Part shown: piece after piece, positions 9,701 to 10,000 of the stretch
Position numbering within the stretch: the stretch's first letter is position 1
Layout of the letters: every line of letters begins with the position of its first letter
Assembly (NCBI GenBank): GCA_026770585.1
Contig: MU647392.1
Coordinates: 48,965-58,964 of the forward strand
Length of the DNA: 10,000 bases
DNA from: Baffinella frigidus
Taxonomy: Eukaryota; Cryptophyceae; Cryptomonadales; Baffinellaceae
Direction of reading: 5' to 3'
The notes under the pieces: generated by a model
What the model was told of the DNA's origin: nothing
Database searches by the model: none
The model's input: only the letters and a program-made list of their open reading frames with translations
Translations under genes and position numbers: made by a program

Positions 9701-9926
9701 GCGGACGATGCGCTGGAGACCACCCTCGGGAGCAAGGAATCCTGCATCGCTTCCTCATCTCGCCCGAATCCACGAGGTAGAGCGGCTTCCTCATCTCTTG
9801 CCCACGAAGCCAATTTACAAATGCCAAAAGTTGACAGTTGAGTACCAGTATCGTCAGATTTTGACATTTTGGAATTATTTTTGCGAGGCTGTTCGGACGA
9901 CGCGCTCGATCCACGAGGTCATTTAG
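740..9926 (+). CDS. Raffinose synthase / Sip1-type GH36 protein, C-terminal half, 15-exon gene model, 5' partial
   Basis: The family comprises raffinose synthases and alkaline alpha-galactosidases, which transfer galactosyl units from galactinol or hydrolyse alpha-galactosides. The assignment rests on ordered family motifs across exons: [27 protein letters not shown] with [14 protein letters not shown] (expected nucleophile Asp), [21 protein letters not shown] (expected acid/base Asp), AYNSLFIGE with [30 protein letters not shown] and FNIQG. The exons join in phase through 14 GT-AG introns into 1287 nt ending at TAG 9924-9926, that is 428 codons. Family members are usually about 750-850 residues, so the N-terminal part lies upstream. 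True raffinose synthase cannot be separated from alpha-galactosidase with half the protein. Exon order is seen directly; splice sites are inferred without transcript data, and the last intron is the least certain. Confidence 0.85.
809..961 (+). repeat. CCCTAAA telomere-type tract in intron 1
   Basis: About 20 CCCTAAA units with a few CCCCAAA, CCTAAA and CACTCTAAA variants, filling most of the 169-bp intron between exons 1 and 2. The CTAAA string resembles a branch-point consensus, so the tract may act as branch and pyrimidine tract (inference). Confidence 0.95.
967..1016 (+). CDS. GH36 exon 2
   Basis: Acceptor CCCAG, donor GTGCCT. It encodes [17 protein letters not shown] (Ser split with exon 1), the counterpart of the family's TDFxxRLxSxxxNxKF segment. 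It is a 50-nt island between a CCCTAAA tract and further CCCGAAA-like repeats. Phase is one base carried in, phase 0 out. Confidence 0.6.
1155..1203 (+). pseudogene. Truncated copy of exon 3 5' end
   Basis: After an AG (1153-1154) it encodes [16 protein letters not shown] and then loses similarity; exon 3 has LNAESDFG. The 49-nt match has few changes. The sequence then runs into an unrelated spacer with an AAGTTGACG / CGTCAACTT inverted repeat (1219-1227, 1242-1250) before the real acceptor. Confidence 0.85.
1276..1397 (+). CDS. GH36 exon 3 with WHALTGYW motif
   Basis: Acceptor CCACAG, donor GTACCC splitting the final Trp codon. Encodes [15 protein letters not shown], then a segment ending [16 protein letters not shown]. 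The VYxWHAxxGYWGG block is a hallmark of raffinose synthase/Sip1 proteins and lies in the (beta/alpha)8 barrel. A truncated, diverged copy of the 5' part lies just upstream at 1155. Confidence 0.85.
1525..1680. mobile_element. MITE-like hairpin element in intron 3
   Basis: Terminal inverted repeats of about 23 bp begin CACAGCGGACT; the right end is its complement AGTCCGCTGTG, and the repeats extend to AAAGGGATTT/AAATCCCTT with about three mismatches. Length 156 bp, no coding capacity. The middle has a second hairpin, CCCTACGG...CCGTAGGG, found again at about 7911. No clear target-site duplication was seen. Confidence 0.65.
1937..1992. repeat. AAATTAAATT-rich tract
   Basis: Reiterated ATTAAATTAAAT units in a region that is otherwise GC-rich. 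A short related string, TTAATTTAATTAATTAAAC, lies at 9168-9186. Confidence 0.85.
2011..2068 (+). CDS. GH36 exon 4
   Basis: Acceptor GAACAG, donor GTAACT. The first base completes Trp of GYW. It then encodes [19 protein letters not shown], the counterpart of the family's GGVxPxxxxMxxYxxE segment after WHALxGYW. The exon is short and diverged; both-sided phase agreement and the fit between exons 3 and 5 support it. Three decayed copies of its 3' end plus donor follow. Confidence 0.65.
2151..2329 (+). pseudogene. Three decayed copies of the exon 4 3' end with donor
   Basis: Copies end at 2186 ([10 protein letters not shown] before GTAACA), 2262 (NETRS before GTGGTT) and 2329 (NLRRA before GTGATT). 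Each is followed by a CCCCACCCCC- or CCCCAACCC-like stretch, as is the exon 4 donor. TTTAGGG/TTTGGGG-oriented repeats lie between them. Length differences make them unlikely exons. Confidence 0.65.
2352..2463 (+). repeat. CCCTAAA tract before exon 5
   Basis: Degenerate CCCTAAA/CCCTGAA units running to the exon 5 acceptor. A weaker block at 2093-2145 and a short GGGTTTAGGGTTT-oriented block at 2209-2236 lie just upstream. Confidence 0.9.
2465..2554 (+). CDS. GH36 exon 5
   Basis: Acceptor CTCCAG, donor GTCCTC, 30 whole codons. Encodes [20 protein letters not shown] followed by [10 protein letters not shown]. It corresponds to the family segment YPxPxPGxLxxEPxxxWDPLTLxGVGLVxP. CCCTAAA tracts lie on both sides. 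No extra copy of this exon was seen. Confidence 0.75.
2560..2795 (+). repeat. CCCTAAA tract after exon 5
   Basis: More than 30 heptamer units, mostly CCCTAAA with CCCTCAA and CCCCAAA variants, starting six bases after the exon 5 boundary. It is one of the longest uninterrupted tracts in the window. Confidence 0.95.
2833..2880 (+). pseudogene. Copy of exon 6, acceptor destroyed
   Basis: Encodes [16 protein letters not shown] in the exon 6 frame, but the AG acceptor reads AA (CTCGCAAATG). It ends CGTCGTGTTC instead of CGCTCCTGC. It is the best-preserved alternative to 3378-3441 apart from the lost splice site. Confidence 0.8.
2892..3280 (+). repeat. GTGTCGTGTCC minisatellite
   Basis: Irregular repetition of GCCTGTGTCGTGTCC, TCCGTCCCCCTACCCA and CATGTCATGTG strings with variable spacers. 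It produces overlapping Cys/His/Pro-rich open frames on both strands that I regard as repeat artefacts. It is interrupted by the 3114 copy of exon 6. Confidence 0.8.
3114..3140 (+). pseudogene. Copy of exon 6 with internal deletion
   Basis: It keeps the TCTCGCAG acceptor but lacks about 20 nt that encode the VGELYD part, shifting the frame. Downstream CGTCGTGTTCTTTGTTAGT matches the flank of the 2833 copy, so a unit of roughly 280 bp was duplicated with later deletion. Confidence 0.8.
3378..3441 (+). CDS. GH36 exon 6 (intact copy of a reiterated exon)
   Basis: Acceptor TCTCGCAG, donor GTTTCT after one base of a Gly codon. Encodes [21 protein letters not shown] plus the Gly base, matching family xFYxxLHxYLxxCGVDGVKVD just before the nucleophile. 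Of about eight copies between 2833 and 4068, this is the only one with an intact 5' half, an AG acceptor and an open frame through to the donor. Its own donor is weaker than the GTGTGT found in later copies, so a chimeric choice cannot be excluded. Confidence 0.7.
3533..4068 (+). pseudogene. Five 3'-half copies of exon 6
   Basis: Copies at 3533-3572, 3640-3679, 3750-3779, 3922-3961 and 4029-4068. Four are exactly 40 nt and encode [13 protein letters not shown] or a close variant plus a base before a GT donor (GTGTGT in four, GTTC in the last before its insertion). None has the 5' half of the exon or a convincing acceptor; 3750-3779 also has an inserted stretch. They are separated by degenerate TTTAGGG/TTCGGG repeats. 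Confidence 0.85.
3533..4068 (+). repeat. Segmental duplication with 389-bp offset
   Basis: The stretch 3533-3679 (two 40-nt exon 6 copies and the spacer between them) matches 3922-4068 almost base for base, including GTGTCCCCAGAGTTTCGGG and TTTATGGTTGAG. It is the most recent-looking duplication in the window. Confidence 0.9.
4072..4227. mobile_element. Palindromic MITE-like element with GTT target duplication
   Basis: Near-perfect inverted arms of about 70 bp start CCTAGCTCTG and end CAGAGCTAGG, around a short G-rich loop. No coding capacity. Flanked by GTT at 4069-4071 and 4228-4230. Removing the element plus one GTT gives GACGGTTCGTGTCC, which matches the paralogous exon 6 flank GACGGTGTGTGTCC at 3775-3788, fixing both ends. 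Confidence 0.88.
4332..4406 (+). repeat. Short echoes of the exon 7 start
   Basis: The strings CAGGGGTGAAA (4333), GGGTGAAAGTGGACGC (4373) and AAAAGTGGA (4358, 4394) repeat the first bases of exon 7, which encode GVKVDA. GTCCACTTT at 4323-4331 is an inverted version. They look like repeated partial copies of one exon edge. Confidence 0.65.
4410..4510 (+). CDS. GH36 exon 7 with catalytic nucleophile motif
   Basis: Acceptor GGCAG, donor GTGCTT. The first two bases complete the Gly split with exon 6. Then come [20 protein letters not shown] and [13 protein letters not shown]. The Asp of VKVD is the expected GH36 nucleophile by family analogy. Several short echoes of the exon start (GGGTGAAA, AAAGTGGAC) precede it at 4332-4406, and two copies of its 3' end follow. 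Confidence 0.85.
4525..4600 (+). repeat. CCCGAAA-type degenerate heptamers
   Basis: CCCGAAA/CCCGGAA units follow the exon 7 donor; a second block at 4691-4770 adds CCATATAC variants. These create Asn-Pro-Lys-Pro-Glu-Thr-Arg frames on + and Phe-Gly-Phe-Arg-Val frames on -. Confidence 0.9.
4646..4686 (+). pseudogene. Copy of exon 7 3' end with strong donor
   Basis: Encodes [11 protein letters not shown] before GTAAGC, a better donor than that of exon 7 (GTGCTT). In the ACGACTAGC-to-CGCTCG stretch it differs from exon 7 at three positions, all third codon bases (Phe, Val, Ala codons). It has no exon 7 5' part. Confidence 0.85.
4777..4803 (+). pseudogene. Second copy of exon 7 3' end
   Basis: Encodes KFVRAMQRS before GTGCTC. 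The flank CTCCAAGCC resembles the exon 7 donor flank CTTTACGCC. It is shorter than the 4646 copy and carries a Glu-to-Gln change. Confidence 0.8.
4811..4880. repeat. Telomere-type repeats in opposed orientation
   Basis: CCCTAAACCCCAAACC switches within about 10 bp to GGGTTTGGGTTTAGGG repeats running to 4880, so the segment can fold on itself. A + oriented block resumes at 4919-4975 after a 38-bp unrecognised island. Confidence 0.85.
4976..5247. other. Unassigned part of intron 7
   Basis: CAAGCCTATACCCTACACCCGCGCACAC at its start echoes 4626-4656. The rest (about 5020-5240) has mixed composition, no telomere repeats, no recognised exon and no frame that I can assign. Confidence 0.5.
5248..5325 (+). 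pseudogene. Frameshifted copy of exon 8
   Basis: Parallel to exon 8 from ACAGAGC to CTCCTC. A 7-nt insertion that repeats CATCAA shifts the frame between the TEHFGPNSHC-like and [11 protein letters not shown] parts. The donor region reads TTTCGTAACT. Confidence 0.8.
5348..5421 (+). repeat. CAGGRCGYGC-GTACTAA repeat, three copies
   Basis: CCAGGGCGCGCTGGTACTAA, CAGGACGCGCCCGTACTAA and CAGGACGTGCCAGTACTGA. Each carries a CTAA/CTGA branch-point-like string. It sits between the frameshifted copy and the intact exon 8. Confidence 0.8.
5464..5541 (+). CDS. GH36 exon 8 with CMCH motif
   Basis: Acceptor GTGGCAG, donor GTCGCC, 26 whole codons. Encodes [20 protein letters not shown] followed by CLYSYQ. 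It matches the family segment NxxxNxxxxCMCHNxDxxYSSK. Of four copies in this intron cluster it is the one with both the 5' part and an uninterrupted frame. Confidence 0.85.
5542..6010 (+). repeat. Duplicated intron segment after exon 8
   Basis: The stretch 5542-5645 matches 5905-6010: CTCTTCCCCCTAAACCC, CCTAGTCCC, CCGTGC and CCCCTTCACCAT in the same order. Together with the exon copies this defines a unit offset by 363 bp. GGGTTTGAGG-oriented repeats occupy 5765-5840. Confidence 0.85.
5842..5904 (+). pseudogene. 3' copy of exon 8 in a 363-bp-offset duplication
   Basis: Encodes [20 protein letters not shown] and Gln before GTCTGC. Seven differences from exon 8 over 63 nt, six at third positions and four synonymous. 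The following intron sequence (CTCTTCCCCCTAAACCC onward) also matches that after exon 8. It lacks the first five codons and an acceptor. Confidence 0.85.
6013..6027 (+). pseudogene. Last fragment of exon 8
   Basis: Encodes LYSYQ followed by GTTCGCC, like the exon 8 donor flank GTCGCC. It sits directly after a third occurrence of the CCTTCACCAT...TCTAAGCC intron segment, so the duplication unit was cut short here. Confidence 0.7.
6055..6266 (+). repeat. CCCTAAA-like blocks before exon 9
   Basis: Two degenerate blocks (6055-6126 and 6195-6262) flank the short exon 9 copy at 6150; the second leads into the exon 9 acceptor CACAG. Confidence 0.85.
6150..6164 (+). pseudogene. Fragment of exon 9 start
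   Basis: GACACTGCGGTGGCC is identical to the first five codons of exon 9 (DTAVA). It then diverges into TTTGCTCCCACGCTGAGG, a string echoed at about 6992. It lacks the AG acceptor. Confidence 0.75.
6272..6319 (+). CDS. GH36 exon 9 with catalytic acid/base motif
   Basis: Acceptor GGCACAG, donor GTTACT, 16 codons: [16 protein letters not shown]. This is the highly conserved [16 protein letters not shown] block; an Asp of SDDF is the expected general acid/base. It joins exon 8 (SYQ) and exon 10 (ASHATH) exactly as in the family. A copy of the first five codons lies at 6150. Confidence 0.9.
6320..6804. other. Intron 9 without telomere repeats, with an inverted repeat
   Basis: This 485-bp intron lacks CCCTAAA tracts. 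Reverse complement of about 6324-6383 resembles 6537-6594: CCACCAACCCTCA...GGACCAAATC pairs with GATTTGGTCC...TGAGAGTTGGTGG. A perfect GTAAGT at 6394-6399 is unused in my model. The open frame 6474-6692 matches nothing I know. A decayed inverted-repeat element is possible. Confidence 0.5.
6805..6884 (+). CDS. GH36 exon 10 with QPDWDMF motif
   Basis: Acceptor TTTCAG, donor GTAACA within the Met codon. Encodes [20 protein letters not shown] followed by VQPDWD and AT of Met. The block matches PASHTxHIxxVAYNSLFxGExxxPDWDMF. The in-frame TAA right after ATG is removed by splicing. Two further partial copies follow at 7089 and 7183. Confidence 0.9.
7031..7078 (-). repeat. TTTAGGG-oriented tract
   Basis: GGGTTTAGGGTTTAGGG units, opposite to most tracts in the gene, lying just upstream of the first exon 10 copy. 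Confidence 0.9.
7089..7129 (+). pseudogene. Truncated copy of exon 10
   Basis: Encodes [14 protein letters not shown]. Compared with exon 10 up to the GGC of FIG, the four differences are all third-position synonymous changes. It breaks off into an ATATAC-rich stretch. Confidence 0.88.
7183..7235 (+). pseudogene. Second partial copy of exon 10
   Basis: Encodes [17 protein letters not shown] plus AT, then GAGCC instead of the GTAACA donor. An Asn-to-Thr change hits the conserved AYNS. No acceptor precedes it. Confidence 0.88.
7371..7473 (+). CDS. GH36 exon 11
   Basis: Acceptor CCACCAG, donor GTCCTC. The first G completes Met; the exon then encodes [19 protein letters not shown] and [15 protein letters not shown]. 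It matches the family's HSxHPAAxxHxxARAxGGxxxYVSDKPGxHxF block, the end of the barrel. The frame stays open into the intron for a few codons, so retention of VLPQ would be a minor alternative. Confidence 0.9.
7574..7842 (+). CDS. GH36 exon 12 (largest; barrel end to C-terminal beta domain)
   Basis: Acceptor CCGCAG, donor GTAACA after CG of an Arg codon. Encodes [20 protein letters not shown], then [30 protein letters not shown], and ends [11 protein letters not shown]. It matches family LxxLVLPDGSxLRAxxPGRPTRDCLFxDP, LKIWNxNKxxGVxGxFNxQGxxW and the following beta-sandwich. At 269 nt it is by far the longest exon and has high GC at third positions. Its last 60 nt are repeated three more times downstream. 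Confidence 0.92.
7885..7960. mobile_element. Diverged partial copy of the 1525-1680 element
   Basis: GAATAACCCATAAG...GGACCCTACGGTAGG...CCGTAGGGGCATAGGG parallels 1549-1612, in the same order with substitutions. CCCTACGG and CCGTAGGG form a hairpin in both. The terminal repeats were not found here. It lies in intron 12, just before an exon 12 copy. Confidence 0.6.
7963..8363 (+). pseudogene. Three copies of exon 12 3' end
   Basis: Copies at 7963-8036 ([19 protein letters not shown]... before GTGAGG), 8184-8244 ([20 protein letters not shown]) and 8320-8363 ([14 protein letters not shown] before GTGAGT). All three have Ile where exon 12 has Val in RDVEGLV, so they share a source different from exon 12. 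A further CTCGTCCGGT scrap lies at 8406. GGGTTT-oriented repeats separate them. Confidence 0.88.
8050..8180 (-). repeat. GGGTTT-oriented degenerate repeats in intron 12
   Basis: GGGTTTGGG, TTGGGGGTTGGGG and GAGGGTTTAGGG units between two exon 12 copies, with G-runs near 8130. Confidence 0.8.
8420..8735 (+). repeat. CCCTAAA, CCCCAAA and CCCTATA blocks around exon 13 copies
   Basis: CCCTAAA at 8420-8485 and 8534-8600, then five CCCTATA units at 8641-8680 followed by CCCTAAA to the exon 13 acceptor. The CCCTATA run is a locally homogenised variant, as expected of slippage or unequal exchange. Confidence 0.92.
8495..8638 (+). pseudogene. Two truncated copies of exon 13
   Basis: Copies at 8495-8531 and 8603-8638 after CCCCAG acceptors encode [12 protein letters not shown] and [12 protein letters not shown]. 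Both run into ATAAACCCTATACCC at the same base, so the second arose from the first as a unit of about 107 bp. They lack the WSPAGDLIS end and a donor. Confidence 0.88.
8737..8802 (+). CDS. GH36 exon 13
   Basis: Acceptor CCCCAG, donor GTGCGC. The first G completes the Arg of exon 12. Then [20 protein letters not shown] plus a split Ser. It corresponds to the family's xxFAVYxxRxGExxR strand pair. Two shorter copies lie upstream (8495, 8603) and both stop after the codons for VWAT; only this one continues to a donor. Confidence 0.7.
8826..8920 (+). repeat. Degenerate CCCTAAA tract after exon 13
   Basis: Starts as CCCGAAA/CCCTGAA, becomes CCCTAAA and ends shortly before the first exon 14 copy. 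Confidence 0.9.
8930..9325 (+). pseudogene. Three decayed copies of exon 14 upstream of the intact one
   Basis: Copies at 8930-8975 ([10 protein letters not shown] then divergent), 9054-9130 ([13 protein letters not shown] then frameshift) and 9262-9325 (TLATLS, internal deletion, then SKES-like). All begin with CACGCTGGCG, two after AG. Each is broken by indels. Confidence 0.85.
9188..9268 (+). repeat. 27-bp tandem repeat leading into an exon 14 copy
   Basis: Three units of ACACGAATnAnnnTTGCnCACGCC type at 9188-9214, 9215-9241 and 9242-9268; the third merges with CAGCACGCTGG, the acceptor and start of an exon 14 copy. The TGAACAC and GAATAATAA strings recur at 9396-9417 before the intact exon 14. 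Confidence 0.75.
9419..9453 (+). repeat. CTAAAACA tandem repeat before exon 14
   Basis: AACGCTAAAACACTAAAACACTAAAACACTA, an 8-bp repeat different from the telomere heptamer but again rich in CTAAAA, close upstream of the exon 14 acceptor. Confidence 0.85.
9481..9571 (+). CDS. GH36 exon 14
   Basis: Acceptor GTCGCAG, donor GTACAT. The first C completes Ser, followed by 30 codons: [20 protein letters not shown] then [10 protein letters not shown]. It fits the C-terminal strands of the family. It is the only one of six copies (8930-9917) whose frame is uninterrupted from acceptor to the HE codons. If the donor is not used, the frame reads on to TAG 9635-9637, adding about 21 residues. Confidence 0.7.
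9572..9700. other. Putative intron 14, upstream part
   Basis: No telomere repeats. The exon 14 frame continues to TAG 9635-9637. CCCACCCCGGG near 9670 precedes the next exon 14 copy. Confidence 0.5.
9701..9917 (+). pseudogene. Two copies of exon 14 3' part downstream
   Basis: Copy 9701-9776 encodes [19 protein letters not shown], then an indel, ending ATCCACGAG before GTAGAG. Copy 9895-9917 joins a GACGACGCGCTC part directly to ATCCACGAG and is followed by GTC ATT TAG. Both share the CACGAG/GT junction of exon 14. Confidence 0.82.
9918..9926 (+). CDS. Putative terminal mini-exon with stop codon
   Basis: GTC ATT TAG follows a sixth partial copy of exon 14 ending ATCCACGAG. Splicing from donor 9572 to the AG at 9916-9917 would finish the protein as FARIHEVI. 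Acceptor use is an inference: the preceding tract is not pyrimidine-rich. The alternative is read-through of exon 14 to TAG 9635-9637. Confidence 0.35.
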   Translation, partial: VI

Positions 9927-10000
9927 CCCTGCCACCTGTTAGATGACATCTCGGATTTGGCTTGGCGGTGGAGCCATTTTGTACTTTTACGGGTTCAAAT
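9927..10000. other. 3' flank of the gene model
   Basis: No recognised exon, no repeats and no obvious AATAAA or TGTAA polyadenylation signal in the 74 bases after the putative stop. Confidence 0.4.

Noticed and set aside
9519-9935. 138-codon open frame on the - strand
   Set aside because: It is the antisense of three exon 14 copies, and its repeated RKRCRIPCS-like strings simply mirror them.

Overview
The window looks like nuclear DNA of a eukaryote, most likely an alga of the green lineage or another lineage with Arabidopsis-type TTTAGGG telomere repeats. It has no bacterial-style operons. Long tracts of CCCTAAA/TTTAGGG and close variants (CCCCAAA, CCCGAAA, CCCTATA) separate short GC-rich coding islands. 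The lineage is inferred from repeat type, codon use and protein family; no species is identified.

Read by eye, the islands assemble into one + strand gene: the C-terminal half of a raffinose synthase / seed-imbibition-protein (Sip1) type glycoside hydrolase of family GH36. I place 15 exons: 740-797, 967-1016, 1276-1397, 2011-2068, 2465-2554, 3378-3441, 4410-4510, 5464-5541, 6272-6319, 6805-6884, 7371-7473, 7574-7842, 8737-8802, 9481-9571 and 9918-9926. All 14 introns are GT-AG, every phase matches, and the sum is 1287 nt (428 codons plus stop). Residue order follows the family from an internal LWRFAATTF-like segment, through WHALTGYW, the VKVD nucleophile motif, CMCH, RASDDF (acid/base) and QPDWDMF, to the C-terminal beta-sandwich. 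The N-terminal half, including the expected GWCTWDAFY and DDGWQ region, was not found and should lie upstream.

The unusual feature is that nearly every exon is present more than once. Beside or inside the introns lie one to seven extra, mostly truncated or frameshifted copies of the neighbouring exon, embedded in telomere-like repeats. Exon 6 has about eight copies, exon 14 six, exons 4, 8 and 12 four, exons 7, 10 and 13 three, exons 3 and 9 two. Usually only one copy keeps a full frame and both splice sites. Several copy pairs differ mainly at third codon positions, so they were probably coding while they diverged.

Layout: 1-739 is CCCCAAA repeats, a (CT)n microsatellite and CCCTAAA tracts without a recognised exon. 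740-2554 holds exons 1-5 plus a hairpin element at 1525-1680. 2555-4409 is exon 6 with its copies, a GTGTCGTGTCC minisatellite, a 389-bp-offset segmental duplication and a palindromic MITE-like element at 4072-4227 inserted at the splice donor of the last copy. 4410-6319 holds exons 7-9 and copies. 6320-6804 is an intron without telomere repeats but with an internal inverted repeat. 6805-7842 holds exons 10-12. 7843-9926 holds exons 13-15 with many copies and the likely stop codon.
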